Positions 34,896 through 44,553 are shown, numbered from the stretch's first letter. The stretch: 64,000 bases of DNA from Holophagaceae bacterium (GCA_016720465.1 JADKKO010000004.1:1736001-1800000); one strand, 5' to 3'. The notes: generated by a model not told the origin, from the sequence alone. Program-made: numbers and translations.

Positions 34896-35963
34896 GTGCC
34901 CCTGATCGATGAATCCGGCCCCATCCGCAATGGCGAGGAACTGGACATCCCAGCGGTGGATGCCTTTCTCAAGCGCGTGGATCCAAGCTTGGCGGGAACG
35001 CCCGTCATCACGCAGTTCCCTGGGGGAGCATCGAATCTGACCTACCTGGTTTGCTACGACAACCGCGAGCTGATCCTGCGGCGGCCGCCGTTCGGGCACA
35101 AGGCGAAGAGCGCCCACGACATGGGGCGGGAGGCGCGCATCATGGCGGCGCTAAAAGCCCACTATCCCTACGTTCCGGATGTGCTGGCCGTTTGCGAGGA
35201 CGCGAGCGTCCTGGGCAGCGAATTCTATGTGATGGAACGCATCCGGGGGCTGATCCCGCGCCAGGATCTGCCGGAAGGAATGAACCTCAATGAAGCCGAG
35301 ACGCGCCAGCTTTGCCTCAACGTTCTCGACAAGCTCATCGAACTGCATCAGGTGGATTGGAAGGCCGCGGGTCTGGAGTCGCTGGGCAGGGGCGAAGGCT
35401 ACGTGCAGCGCCAGATCGAGGGCTGGAGCGACCGCTACCGGAAGGCGCGCACGGACAACGCCGTGGATTTCGAGGGTGTGATGGCCTGGCTCGCCAAGAA
35501 CATGCCTGCGCAGGACAGCGCCACCTGCCTGATCCACAACGATTTCCGTTTCGACAACGTCGTATTGGATCCGGAACAGCCCACGAGGGTGATCGGCGTG
35601 CTGGATTGGGAGATGGCGACGCTGGGTGATCCCTTGATGGACCTCGGCAACTCGCTTGCCTATTGGGTCCAGGCGGACGACGACGAAACCTTCAAGCGCA
35701 TGCGGCGCCAACCCACGCACCTGCCGGGCATGCTGACGCGCCAGGAAGCCATCGACTACTACACCGCCCGGACCGGGCGGAAGGTGGACGACATCACCTT
35801 TTATCTGATTTACGGCCTATTCCGCCTGGCGGTGATCGTGCAGCAGATCTACTACCGCTACCACCACGGCCAGACCGCGAACCCGGCCTTCAAAGGTTTC
35901 GTCCACATCACGAACCACCTCGAACAGCGCTGCCTGAAGCTGATCGCGGCGTCGAAAGTTTAA
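34896..35963 (+). CDS. APH-like phosphotransferase family protein (ACAD10/11-associated type)
   Basis: A 355-residue kinase-fold protein. The nucleotide loop region GGASNLTYLV, the catalytic loop LIHNDFRFDNVVLD (the HxDxxxxN pattern) and the metal-binding segment VLDWEMATLGDPLMDL identify the aminoglycoside-phosphotransferase fold. In the ACAD10/11 family this domain is associated with an acyl-CoA dehydrogenase and phosphorylates 4-hydroxyacyl-CoAs, so it likely works with the dehydrogenase upstream on hydroxylated acids. A GTG at 34896 with GGAG just upstream is preferred over the ATG at 34863. Confidence 0.88.
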   Translation: MPLIDESGPIRNGEELDIPAVDAFLKRVDPSLAGTPVITQFPGGASNLTYLVCYDNRELILRRPPFGHKAKSAHDMGREARIMAALKAHYPYVPDVLAVCEDASVLGSEFYVMERIRGLIPRQDLPEGMNLNEAETRQLCLNVLDKLIELHQVDWKAAGLESLGRGEGYVQRQIEGWSDRYRKARTDNAVDFEGVMAWLAKNMPAQDSATCLIHNDFRFDNVVLDPEQPTRVIGVLDWEMATLGDPLMDLGNSLAYWVQADDDETFKRMRRQPTHLPGMLTRQEAIDYYTARTGRKVDDITFYLIYGLFRLAVIVQQIYYRYHHGQTANPAFKGFVHITNHLEQRCLKLIAASKV

Positions 35964-35970
35964 AAAAACA

Positions 35971-36082
35971 CCACGCGGAGGGCAGCGGAGGAGCGGAGGG
36001 AAGCGGAGAAAAACTAGAAAGCATTGGTTATGACCTTTTTCCCTCCGCTACCCTCCGCTTTTCTCCGCTGCCCTCCGCGTGG
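35971..36082. repeat. Long inverted repeat of GCGGAGG words
   Basis: Left arm 35971-36013 and right arm 36036-36082 are near-perfect inverted copies (ccacgcggagggcagcggag and its complement at the ends) around a short loop. It would form a stem of about 43 bp. It separates the phosphotransferase gene from the SDR gene and may terminate transcription or stabilise mRNA. Confidence 0.85.
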
Positions 36083-36122
36083 TTAGCTTTTTATAGGCAT
36101 TACCGACGATTCAGGAGAACTG

Positions 36123-36884
36123 ATGACCCCAGCGACCTTTGATCTCAGCGGCAAGATCGCCTTGGTGACGGGGGCCAGCCGGGGCATCGGCGAGGCGATT
36201 GCGAAATTGCTGGCCGCCCACGGGGCCCACGTCATCGTCTCCAGCCGCAAAGCGGAGCACTGCGCGCCCGTGGTGCAGGCGATCGAGGCGAGCGGTGGTT
36301 CGGCGGAGGCCCTGGGCTGCCACATCGGGGAGATGGAGCAGATCGAAGCCATCTTCACGGCCATCGAGGCCAAGCATGGGCGCCTCGACATCCTGGTGAA
36401 CAACGCCGCGGCCAATCCCTACTTCGGACCCATTCTGGACACGCCCATGGGCGCCTTCCAGAAGACCGTGGACGTGAATATCCGGGGCTATTTCTACATG
36501 TCCGTGGGCGGCGCGAAACTCATGAAGCAGGGTGGCGCCATCGTGAACGTGGCCTCGGTGAACGGCGTCATTCCCGGCCCCTTCCAGGGCATCTACTCCA
36601 TGACCAAGGCGGCGATCATCTCCATGACCCACGCCTTCGCCAAGGAGTGCGCGCCGATGAAGATCCGTGTCAACGCGCTGCTGCCGGGATTTACGGACAC
36701 CAAGTTCGCCTCGGCGCTGACAGGCAATGCCGCGATCCTGGAAAAAGCCCTGGAGCACATTCCGATGCATCGCGTCGCCCAGCCCGAAGAGATGGCTGGA
36801 GCGGTGCTGTACCTGGTGTCCAGCGCCGCCGGCTACACCACGGGCACCTGCCTCAACGTGGACGGCGGATACCTGACGGTCTGA
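36123..36884 (+). CDS. Short-chain dehydrogenase/reductase (1)
   Basis: A 253-residue classical SDR. Cofactor motif VTGASRGIGEA, structural NNAA, catalytic serine in NVASVNG, active-site YSMTK and C-terminal GTCLNVDGGYLTV are all as expected. It probably oxidises a hydroxyacyl or alcohol intermediate, likely in the same pathway as the dehydrogenase and phosphotransferase upstream; the substrate is not determined. Confidence 0.92.
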   Translation: MTPATFDLSGKIALVTGASRGIGEAIAKLLAAHGAHVIVSSRKAEHCAPVVQAIEASGGSAEALGCHIGEMEQIEAIFTAIEAKHGRLDILVNNAAANPYFGPILDTPMGAFQKTVDVNIRGYFYMSVGGAKLMKQGGAIVNVASVNGVIPGPFQGIYSMTKAAIISMTHAFAKECAPMKIRVNALLPGFTDTKFASALTGNAAILEKALEHIPMHRVAQPEEMAGAVLYLVSSAAGYTTGTCLNVDGGYLTV

Positions 36885-36951
36885 TTTTTCCCATCCTTAC
36901 TGGAAACCTGGCCTAGATAGCCCAACAATGAGCTTTGGAAGGAGAAGTGCC

Positions 36952-37152
36952 ATGCCGCAGATGACCCTTGACGAGTTGATCGCCGCCTATGGCCCCGTGC
37001 TGAATGCCCGACCTTCCAGCAAGCCCAGGGATCCCGAGAAACGAGCGTTGTTGCGCCGTTTGGGAGATCCCATCATCGAGCGGGAAAGTGTCGTTGGCAC
37101 GCGGTCCCTGGGAGAGCGAGCCATGCCTTCCAATTCGGTGAAAAAGACATGA
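36952..37152 (+). CDS. Small basic protein paired with nucleotidyltransferase-like gene
   Basis: A 66-residue protein of unknown family; AGGAG precedes the ATG at 36952. The N-terminus MPQMTLDELIAAYGPVLNARP is amphipathic and the rest is basic. It overlaps the next gene by 4 bp, as toxin-antitoxin partners do. It may be the antitoxin of a two-gene module, which is an inference from arrangement only. Confidence 0.65.
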   Translation: MPQMTLDELIAAYGPVLNARPSSKPRDPEKRALLRRLGDPIIERESVVGTRSLGERAMPSNSVKKT

Positions 37153-37805
37153 ACCAAGGCGAACCAGGGCGTGGGCCCGATTCCCCGCCAACGCTAAAAC
37201 CCACTCCAGCATTCATCCCACCCTCTTTATTGCTGGCTTTCTCAGAACTCAATGCGGCACCTATTTTGGTGGGTGGAGCTGCTGTGCAGGTCTGGACCGG
37301 AAGAACTGATGGGTTGTTCCAAACCGAGGATTTGGATTTCATCACCCATCTTCAGGCGAGCGATTTCACGCGATTCCCAGACTTCAAGCGCGAGGGCCGT
37401 TACATCATCGTGGACGGAGTCGCTGTTGAATTTCCTTCTGGGCCATTGGGTGTTGCTGATGTGCACCTAGACGCTGAAAAGGACACGGTTGTGGTTCCAA
37501 CCTCCACGGGCGGGATGGTTCGCTGCATCCGTCCAGAAGCGCTTTTACTGGACCGTTTGGCTCAAGTAGTTGGCTGGAATCACGCAGATGCATACGTGCA
37601 GGCCTTGGCGGTATTGGTGATGCAGGGAAACACGCCGGGATGGGATTGGGCATGGCTTGAATCAGCCTCCAAAAATTCCCGTCTGAGCACTGCCCTTGGA
37701 TACCTCCGACGCGAATGGGAATCTGGTCGACCGTCACCGGAGAACTTGGATGAAGTGCTTGGGCTGAATTGGGATTCAGTTAAGTTGAGGCCACCCAATG
37801 GATGA
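37149..37805 (+). CDS. Nucleotidyltransferase-like protein (DUF6036/AbiEii-like)
   Basis: A 218-residue protein with a polymerase-beta-type nucleotidyltransferase core: LVGGAAVQVWTGR, then TEDLDFIT, whose DxD is at the expected distance, and a third acidic position around VAVEFPSG or DVHLDAE. C-terminal helices follow. Codon use is visibly less GC-rich than in flanking genes. With the 66-residue gene upstream it looks like a toxin-antitoxin or abortive-infection-type module inserted between two SDR genes. It overlaps the next SDR gene by 8 bp. Confidence 0.72.
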   Translation: MNQGEPGRGPDSPPTLKPTPAFIPPSLLLAFSELNAAPILVGGAAVQVWTGRTDGLFQTEDLDFITHLQASDFTRFPDFKREGRYIIVDGVAVEFPSGPLGVADVHLDAEKDTVVVPTSTGGMVRCIRPEALLLDRLAQVVGWNHADAYVQALAVLVMQGNTPGWDWAWLESASKNSRLSTALGYLRREWESGRPSPENLDEVLGLNWDSVKLRPPNG

Positions 37806-38652
37806 TCTCAAAGACAAGGTCGCGGTCATCACGGGGGGAGCCGAGGGCATCGGCCGGGCCATCGCTATTCGCGCCGCCAGGGAAGGCATGAAACTGGTGT
37901 TGGCGGACATCAACGCGGACAGCTTGGCAATCACCGTGGCCGAGCTGGAGGGGCAGGGCGCCGAGGCCATCGGAATCCCCGCCGATGTCTCCAATTTCGA
38001 TGAGGTGGAAGCCCTGGCAAATGCAGCCTTCACCCGCTTCCACCGGGTGCACCTGCTGGTGAACAACGCGGGCGTAGCGCTATGCAAACCCGCTTGGGCA
38101 GTGAGCGTCGAGGACTGGGACTGGGTGCTGGGAGTGAACCTCCACGGCGTCATCCACGGCCTTCAAGCGTTTGTGCCGCGCATGATCTCCGATGGCGAAG
38201 AAGGCCGCATCATCAACACTTCTTCAGCCGCAGGCCTGCTGGCCACGCCGGGCTTCGCGGCCTACAGCGTGAGCAAGCACGGTGTGGTGGCCCTCTCGGA
38301 AGTGCTGCACCACGACCTGGCTTTGCGGGAGTCCAGGCTCAAGGTGTCCGTGCTCTGCCCGGCCTGGGTGAAGACCCGCATTGCCCAGTCCGAACGGAAC
38401 CGCGAGGACGCCGAACGGAGCGACCTGAAGACCTTCGACCCGGTGTCCATGAAAATCGCCGCCGCGGTGCTGCAGGCCACGGCCAGCGGCATCGAGCCCG
38501 ACCGCGTGGCCGAGGCGGTCTTCGAAGCCATCGCTTCGGACCGCTTCTACATCCTCACCCACCCCGACACCAAGGCTGGCGTGAGGGTGCGCATGGAGGA
38601 CATCCTGCAGGGCCGGAACCCCACGCTGCTGTCCTTCGATGCGGGCGAATGA
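37798..38652 (+). CDS. Short-chain dehydrogenase/reductase (2)
   Basis: A 284-residue SDR with cofactor motif ITGGAEGIGRA, NNAGVAL, the serine block NTSSAAG and the active site YSVSK. The longer C-terminal part (SDRFYILTHPDTKAGV) is typical of SDRs acting on bulkier alcohols. It ends near the convergent ccsA gene. Substrate unknown, probably linked to the acyl-CoA cluster upstream. Confidence 0.9.
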   Translation: MDDLKDKVAVITGGAEGIGRAIAIRAAREGMKLVLADINADSLAITVAELEGQGAEAIGIPADVSNFDEVEALANAAFTRFHRVHLLVNNAGVALCKPAWAVSVEDWDWVLGVNLHGVIHGLQAFVPRMISDGEEGRIINTSSAAGLLATPGFAAYSVSKHGVVALSEVLHHDLALRESRLKVSVLCPAWVKTRIAQSERNREDAERSDLKTFDPVSMKIAAAVLQATASGIEPDRVAEAVFEAIASDRFYILTHPDTKAGVRVRMEDILQGRNPTLLSFDAGE

Positions 38653-38659
38653 TTGAAGA

Positions 38660-40423
38660 TCAGGACTGGGGACTGGGCTTCTGGAATTGGAAGCGCCGGG
38701 GCAGCATGCAGAGGCCCATCAGAATCCCCTGGGAGGCGATGAAGCCCATGAGGGCGACGAAGGCCTCGTCCATGAAGCCGTAGGAGTGCAGGCCCACGCC
38801 GAGCATGTTCACGCCGAACCAGGAGAGGCTGGTGATCACGTTGCCGAAGATGGCCATGGTCATGATGCCGCGGTCCCGGGCGATGCCCGCCCAGCGGGCG
38901 TGCAGGATGATCGCGTTCCAGAGCACGATGAGCAGGGCGCCGTTCTCCTTGGGATCCCAGCCCCAGAACCGGCCCCAGGATTGATCCGCCCAGATGCCGC
39001 CCAGCACCGTGCCCACGAAGCTGAACAGCAGCGAGAAGCAGATGATGCCGTAGGCCATGCCCACCAGTGCTTTGCCGGTCTCGGGATCGGGGTCGGGGGC
39101 GATGTGCTTCCAGAGCGTGTAGGCGATGGCGATGGCGCCAGCCAGGAAGGTGCCGCTGTAGCCGATGGTGATGGTCACCACGTGGGTGGCCAGCCAGAAG
39201 TTGGAATCCAGCACCGCGCGCATCATTTCCATGGTGTCGCCCTCGGCCAGGTGCTGGGCCACGATGAGTGAACCGAAGCCGGCGGCGGTAGCCACGGCGG
39301 TGCCGAAGCCCTTCTTGTACATCCGCTCCAGCACGATGCCCAGGATCACCGCTCCCCACCCCACGAACACCGCGGAGGAATACAGGTTGGTGACCGGCGG
39401 CCGGCCCTGCAGGATGATCCGGAAGGCCAGGCCGCAGGTGTGCACGATGGCGCCGACCAGCAGCAGGGAGAAGGCCGTGGGCTGGAGCAGTTCCCCTTTC
39501 CAGATCCAGGAGACGAAGATGGTCAGCAGGGCCAGGACGTAGATGATCATGCCCACGTAGAAGGGCTGCGCCCGGTTGAAGGTGATCTCGTTGTTCGCGT
39601 GGCTCATGGCCTCGGGCCGGAGGCTGGAGACGAGGCCCTGGAATTCGGCGACGCTGCTGTTGAAGGCTGCGGCATCCTGCGCTCCGTAGGCCGCCGCGAT
39701 GCGCGACAGGGGCGCGAGGCCGGGATGCAGCGGCTGGCCCATGGCGCTGGCCTGCAGGGCCTCGCCGACGCTCTGCCAGGCTTCCGGTTTCTCCCCGGCG
39801 AGGGGAGGCAGGATCCGGAACATCGCCAACTGAGCCAGGGCGCTGTGCATCTCCGCCGCCTGCGGCGCGCCCACGGCCTGGATCTGCACGGCGAGGCCGG
39901 GCGTCCCCGCGAGCTGCAGGGTGTTCTTCAGCCGGAAGTACATGTAGACGCGGTCGAACAGGTTCACCACCGCGGACTGGAAGCGGGTGCGCTTCTTGGC
40001 GTCGATGGGCTGGGCGACCTTGGCCTGCTTCTCGAGCTCATCGATGTGCGGAGCCAGGGTCTCGAAGCTGAAATAGCGGACCGAGGATTGCTTCAGGCCG
40101 ATGAGGCCCAGCACATCGGGATCATCGATGTTAAACACCGGCTGTTTGTCGGCCGCTTCGGGACGGAACATCAGGTCCAGGGCCCATTGGTCGGCGCTGA
40201 TGGTCTTGCCCTCGAAACGGACGCTCTGCTTGCTGCGCATCAGCAGCAGGGAATTCCGCGCGACGGAATCCAGGGGCTTCACCCGGCCCCCTTCGAGGAC
40301 AGGCAGCTTGCCGAATCCATTGATGTCGAAGCCGTTGGCCCTGCCCGGCGGCATGGCGGAGAAGATGGCCGCGAAGAGGGCTACGGCGCCGACGATCCAG
40401 GGGAAAAGTTTGGCGAGTTTCAT
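38660..40423 (-). CDS. ccsA: Cytochrome c biogenesis protein CcsA (System II)
   Basis: A 587-residue membrane protein starting at 40423 (MKLAKLFPW). The C-terminal half has the multi-helix heme-handling core with the tryptophan-rich motif WGRFWGWDPKENGALL and histidines nearby. The N-terminal ~280 residues form an extra periplasmic domain seen in longer CcsA variants. With ResB it transports heme and ligates it to apocytochromes c. The start overlaps the resB stop by 4 bp. Confidence 0.93.
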   Translation of the reverse strand: MKLAKLFPWIVGAVALFAAIFSAMPPGRANGFDINGFGKLPVLEGGRVKPLDSVARNSLLLMRSKQSVRFEGKTISADQWALDLMFRPEAADKQPVFNIDDPDVLGLIGLKQSSVRYFSFETLAPHIDELEKQAKVAQPIDAKKRTRFQSAVVNLFDRVYMYFRLKNTLQLAGTPGLAVQIQAVGAPQAAEMHSALAQLAMFRILPPLAGEKPEAWQSVGEALQASAMGQPLHPGLAPLSRIAAAYGAQDAAAFNSSVAEFQGLVSSLRPEAMSHANNEITFNRAQPFYVGMIIYVLALLTIFVSWIWKGELLQPTAFSLLLVGAIVHTCGLAFRIILQGRPPVTNLYSSAVFVGWGAVILGIVLERMYKKGFGTAVATAAGFGSLIVAQHLAEGDTMEMMRAVLDSNFWLATHVVTITIGYSGTFLAGAIAIAYTLWKHIAPDPDPETGKALVGMAYGIICFSLLFSFVGTVLGGIWADQSWGRFWGWDPKENGALLIVLWNAIILHARWAGIARDRGIMTMAIFGNVITSLSWFGVNMLGVGLHSYGFMDEAFVALMGFIASQGILMGLCMLPRRFQFQKPSPQS

Positions 40424-41580
40424 GACACCTTCTCCTGCCGCTTCGAGAGCGAACGGCGCAGCATGATGGCGAAGTGCACCAGGAGACCGATGGTCACCAG
40501 GACGCATGAGATATAGGGCAGCAGCCAGCCTGGATTCTCGACGACCTGCAGGATGGAAAGGGTGTCGCCCTTGCCGAAGCTGGCCTGGTAGAAGGTCCGT
40601 CCCTCGTAGCGGAGGGGCTGGTTCATGTAGATCAGGACGTCCCGGGCCTCCCCCTTGGAGGGGTTGGAAATCTGCACGAGGCTTGAGAAGTTCTTGGGGA
40701 TGTCGGTGCCGGGGTACTTGTCATGGCTGAATTTTTTCAAGGTCAGCGCGTAGGGGAGGTAGTGCCGCGTGGGGCGGATGGACATCATGTAGGTGCGGCC
40801 TTCATGGATGAAGGACTGGGGGGCGCCCAGGGCGATGGACACCAGCCAGATGCCGTAGCTGCGGCCCGCCGCGACGGGTTCGACGAACACGGACGTGTTG
40901 TTCAGCTCGTTGTCCGCGGATACGACGGCCCGCTCCTCGATCTTGACGCTGGGACCGACGCCCGCGGTGGCGATGGAAGGCGGCTCCATGGGACCCCGGT
41001 CCGCCAGCGCGGCGTTCGGGAAGAAGCGCTTCACATTCAGCGTGATGGGGTTGTTGGGCAGATTGACCGTGCTGGCCTTCGCCAGCAGGCTCGTGGGCAC
41101 GGCGAACACCTCATCGAAGGCGGGATCCGTCACATCGATGATTGCGAGCTCCGTGTCCCGGTAGCTCTCCACGAAGTTCACGGTCTGCCCCTGTTCGATG
41201 GCCATGCGGTCGTCCACCTGCAGGGCCGCGGACACGAACTCTCCCGACACCAGCAGGATCAGGCCCAGGTGCACGAGCCAAAGGCCCGCTTTGGCCCAGG
41301 TGAATTGCAGGCGTTTCACCGTGGCGGCGAGCAGGTTCAGGGTCAGGATCAACCCTACGATGGTCCCGCCGGGGAAGACGGGAATGATCCAGGTCGACCC
41401 TTCAGGCCCCCACCAGACCAGGATGCTGCGCATGTACATGTTGACGGCGCCATAGGTGCCCAGGGGCACCTGGGCCAGCGTGCAGAGCACCACCAGCACC
41501 ATGAGCAAGGCCAGGGACGCGATGGTGAGCTGGAAGGAGGACAGGACGTCCCAGGCTTTTTGCAGGTATTTGTTAGTCAA
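40420..41580 (-). CDS. resB: ResB-family cytochrome c biogenesis protein
   Basis: A 386-residue membrane partner of CcsA. N-terminal transmembrane segments (TIASLALLMVLVVLCTLAQ and further ones), a central periplasmic domain, and a last helix near WLLPYISCVLVTIGLLVHFAIML fit ResB. It is transcribed with ccsA and with the upstream lipoprotein-like gene, which it overlaps by 8 bp. Confidence 0.9.
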   Translation of the reverse strand: MTNKYLQKAWDVLSSFQLTIASLALLMVLVVLCTLAQVPLGTYGAVNMYMRSILVWWGPEGSTWIIPVFPGGTIVGLILTLNLLAATVKRLQFTWAKAGLWLVHLGLILLVSGEFVSAALQVDDRMAIEQGQTVNFVESYRDTELAIIDVTDPAFDEVFAVPTSLLAKASTVNLPNNPITLNVKRFFPNAALADRGPMEPPSIATAGVGPSVKIEERAVVSADNELNNTSVFVEPVAAGRSYGIWLVSIALGAPQSFIHEGRTYMMSIRPTRHYLPYALTLKKFSHDKYPGTDIPKNFSSLVQISNPSKGEARDVLIYMNQPLRYEGRTFYQASFGKGDTLSILQVVENPGWLLPYISCVLVTIGLLVHFAIMLRRSLSKRQEKVS

Positions 41581-42379
41581 GGTGGAGGCTCCCGATGATG
41601 CGCATGAAGTCCGGTTCGGCTTTCCCTACGGGGCCGGCGTCGCCCACGAGCTTCAGGAACCAGGTGTTTCCATCGTTGGTGGTGATGAGGCCGGCCACCA
41701 TGCGGCTCTTGGCCTGGCCCTCTCCGGTGAAGTCGAACACGGAGACCGTGCCGGCCTTCGACTTGATGGGTTTGCGCGCGGCGGCCAGGGCCTGCTCATC
41801 GATGGGGCCGAGTCCGATCTGGCCGCGCCAGCGATTGACGTTGCTGAGTTCGCCGCCGGCCATTCCGGGCAGCACCACCACGGTGGCCTCGACCTTCCCT
41901 TGGACGGGCGGCTTGAGGGTGGCGTAGCGCATGCCGCCCGCCTCGCCCTCGGTCCAGCCCGGGGGAAGCGACCATTTCAGGGCGCCTTGGCCCGTGGGGC
42001 GCGGTGGCGCGGGAACATCGCCCGGGACTCCCATTCCCGGCGGCGGCATCCCGGCCGTCCCCGAAGGCATCGCAGCGGGCGCCGCGGCGTCTTTGGGCAC
42101 GCGGTAGCGGGTTGCTTCCTCCCGCCGGCATCCAAGCGACAGCAGCAGCATGGGGATGGTCGAGAGAATCAAGGGCTTGGCGATGGTGGATCGAAATTCT
42201 GCGGCAGGGGTTTGGCTTCTCGGTCGCAACGAATGGTTCCTCCGGGTGGGATCGCTCGGGCTCCATTTCCTGGAGACCAATCCATGGCTTATAGAGTACC
42301 GGTGGTACCGCCAGACTTTCGGTGATTTTGTGCTCAATTGCGCACCGGCGGTGTCCCAGGGGTTCCGGGGGACGGCCAA
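41573..42379 (-). CDS. Putative lipoprotein of cytochrome c biogenesis operon
   Basis: The open frame runs from 42379, but the real start is probably later, because a lipoprotein signal (LILSTIPMLLLSLGC, lipobox LSLGC) occurs about 70 codons in, near 42136. The mature part holds a Pro-rich linker and a C-terminal domain with PPGWTEGEAGGMRYATL and GNTWFLKLVGDAGPV, a soluble fold of unknown function. Its position at the head of the resB-ccsA operon suggests a role in cytochrome maturation. The exact start remains undecided. Confidence 0.7.
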   Translation of the reverse strand: MAVPRNPWDTAGAQLSTKSPKVWRYHRYSISHGLVSRKWSPSDPTRRNHSLRPRSQTPAAEFRSTIAKPLILSTIPMLLLSLGCRREEATRYRVPKDAAAPAAMPSGTAGMPPPGMGVPGDVPAPPRPTGQGALKWSLPPGWTEGEAGGMRYATLKPPVQGKVEATVVVLPGMAGGELSNVNRWRGQIGLGPIDEQALAAARKPIKSKAGTVSVFDFTGEGQAKSRMVAGLITTNDGNTWFLKLVGDAGPVGKAEPDFMRIIGSLHLD

Positions 42380-42483
42380 ACGGGTCCGCGGAACTTCCTA
42401 ATTGATCAAGCGTTCATGGATTGCCGCCGATCCACCCGCCTTGGCCATGGACGGGGAAGGCCATTCCACCTGATGCTGTTGCC

Positions 42484-43635
42484 ATGCTCATCTACCTGGA
42501 CAACAACGCCACCACGCGGCTTGCCCCCGAAGCGCTGGATGCGATGTTGCCTTTTTTACAGGAAAGTTACGGCAACGCGGGCTCCGGCCACGTGCTGGGG
42601 CATCTGAGCGAAGGCGCGGTGGTGCAGGCCCGGGACCTGGTGGCCGCCCTCCTGGGCTGCTCTCCGGCGGAGATCCTGTTCAACAGCGGCGGCACCGAGG
42701 GCATCAACCACGCGTTCCGGGGCATTTTCGATGCGTTCCCAAAGAAACGGCATTTCCTCGTCAGCGCGGTGGAACATCCGGCGGTGATGGCCATGTGCGA
42801 CTGGCTGAAGCGGCAAGGGGCCGAGATCACGCAGTTGGGCGTGGATGCTGAAGGGCGCCTGGATCTGGCCGAGCTGGAAGCCTCCATCCGGCCGGACACA
42901 GCGCTGGTATCCCTCATGGCCGCCAACAACGAGAGCGGCGTCTTGTTCCCCTTGGAGGAGATCGCGCAGATCGCCAAAGAAAAGGGGGCCTTGTTGCATG
43001 TGGATGCCACCCAGGCCATCGGGAAAGTGGCCATGGACCTGGCCGGGCTGCCCATCGATCTGTTGAATTTCAGCGGCCACAAATTCCATGGGCCCAAAGG
43101 CACCGGAGCGCTGTTCATCCGGCGCGGACTCCGGTTGAAACCTTTCATGCTGGGAGGCCATCAGGAGCGGGGCCGGCGCGGCGGAACCGAAAATGTGCCG
43201 GGCATCGTCGGACTCGGCGCCGCTTGCGGATTGGCGATGGGGCACCTTCCCCAAGTGGCCGCCATCGGTGGGTTGCGCGACCGCCTTGAATCGGCCATCC
43301 AAGCTGGCATTCCGGAGGTCCGCATCAACGGAGCGGGCGCACCGCGGCTCGCCAACACATCATTCTTGAGTTTCAAGGGGCTCGAAGGCGAGGCTTTGCT
43401 GTTGAAGCTCAGCGAGCGCGGCGTCTGCGTGTCCACGGGCAGCGCCTGCACCACGGGCCAGAAGGAACCGAGCCATGTGCTGCGGGCCATGGGCGTGCCG
43501 GCGGAATTCGCGATGGGGACGATCCGGATTTCGCTGGGCCGGTACACCACCCCCGACGAAATCCAGGCCGTCTCGGAGATGCTGCCTGGCATCGTGCGGG
43601 ACCTGCGGGATTCAAGCCTGTTCGCAAGGGCTTGA
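42484..43635 (+). CDS. Cysteine desulfurase (NifS/IscS family)
   Basis: A 383-residue PLP enzyme that removes sulfur from cysteine for Fe-S clusters and other cofactors. Start MLIYLDNNATTRLAPEALDAM is typical. The Schiff-base lysine is in NFSGHKFHGPKG (K200), and the persulfide-forming cysteine is in VSTGSACTTGQ (C322) in the short active-site loop of the group I type. No IscU or regulator gene is adjacent. Confidence 0.93.
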   Translation: MLIYLDNNATTRLAPEALDAMLPFLQESYGNAGSGHVLGHLSEGAVVQARDLVAALLGCSPAEILFNSGGTEGINHAFRGIFDAFPKKRHFLVSAVEHPAVMAMCDWLKRQGAEITQLGVDAEGRLDLAELEASIRPDTALVSLMAANNESGVLFPLEEIAQIAKEKGALLHVDATQAIGKVAMDLAGLPIDLLNFSGHKFHGPKGTGALFIRRGLRLKPFMLGGHQERGRRGGTENVPGIVGLGAACGLAMGHLPQVAAIGGLRDRLESAIQAGIPEVRINGAGAPRLANTSFLSFKGLEGEALLLKLSERGVCVSTGSACTTGQKEPSHVLRAMGVPAEFAMGTIRISLGRYTTPDEIQAVSEMLPGIVRDLRDSSLFARA

Positions 43636-43639
43636 AGCC

Positions 43640-44518
43640 TCATCTCCGGTGGCTTGCCGGCCGCAGTTCCAGATTGCTGAGCTGGCCGCTTTTCCAGGTG
43701 GCCACGAGTTCCTGTCCATCGCTGTCCCTGAACGTGAGGATCCGGGAGCGGGTGAAGGGCGATTGATACCGATGGATGCTGAATTCCTGGGCTCCTTCCA
43801 CCGGATTCACGGGCAGCTTGCCCAGAGCTGGCCGAAGGGTCTTCATGGATTCCAGAAAGGCGCCCTCGCTCGGGTAGTGCGCGCGCAAGCCTGGTTCCTG
43901 TCCGTAGAGGGCCAGGGCCTCGCGGTCCTCGCCGCACCGGAGCATCAGCTTCCGGAAATCTTCCCATTCCCGCTGCTTCTTCAAGGCATTGGCATTTTTC
44001 CGCGCGGTCCGGAGCGCCTTCCGGTCCTCCCCGAAAAAGATCCGAACAATTCCCTCGCCTTGGATGGGGCCCGCCAGGTCGCCGCCCCGGATCTCCACCC
44101 GCATCCAGGCTCCGCCCGATCCCTGGACCGAGGCTGCGGCTTCGCCGGGGTCCGCGTCGGGCGAATAGGTGGGGCCTTCGGACGGCTCCTGGACGGGCAC
44201 ATCGCCAACCTTGGCCCGCCAGGCGCGGACCGTGTCCAGGAAGTCCTGGTCGCTGGCGTAGGCATCAGCCAGGGCGGGGTTTTTCGCGAAGAGATCCTTG
44301 ACGCCTTCATCAGTCTGCAAGCGGGCATGGACGGTCCGGACCACCGGCCATAGCTGGGCCCTGTGGCGCAAGGCCAGGCCGCCGATGGAGGCGGTCATCA
44401 GCAGGGGGAGGCCCACCATCAGCCCCGTCCCGATGAGCGCCCACTTGAGCCAAGGCCGGCTGGACGCCCGAGGCATCCCGCCGCCATTGTCCCAACTGCT
44501 ATCGCGCATGGTGTTCAC
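43640..44518 (-). CDS. Hypothetical single-pass membrane protein
   Basis: A 292-residue protein not assigned to a family. One N-terminal transmembrane segment (ALIGTGLMVGLPLLMTASIGG) anchors a large extracytoplasmic part with a basic and acidic helix (KALRTARKNANALKKQREWEDF). The protein lies convergent with the cysteine desulfurase, 4 bp apart. A MITE-like element lies 36 bp upstream of its start and could affect its promoter. Confidence 0.7.
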   Translation of the reverse strand: MNTMRDSSWDNGGGMPRASSRPWLKWALIGTGLMVGLPLLMTASIGGLALRHRAQLWPVVRTVHARLQTDEGVKDLFAKNPALADAYASDQDFLDTVRAWRAKVGDVPVQEPSEGPTYSPDADPGEAAASVQGSGGAWMRVEIRGGDLAGPIQGEGIVRIFFGEDRKALRTARKNANALKKQREWEDFRKLMLRCGEDREALALYGQEPGLRAHYPSEGAFLESMKTLRPALGKLPVNPVEGAQEFSIHRYQSPFTRSRILTFRDSDGQELVATWKSGQLSNLELRPASHRR

Positions 44519-44553
44519 CGGCCTGATCTACGCACTAGCGCGTCCGACGCTTA

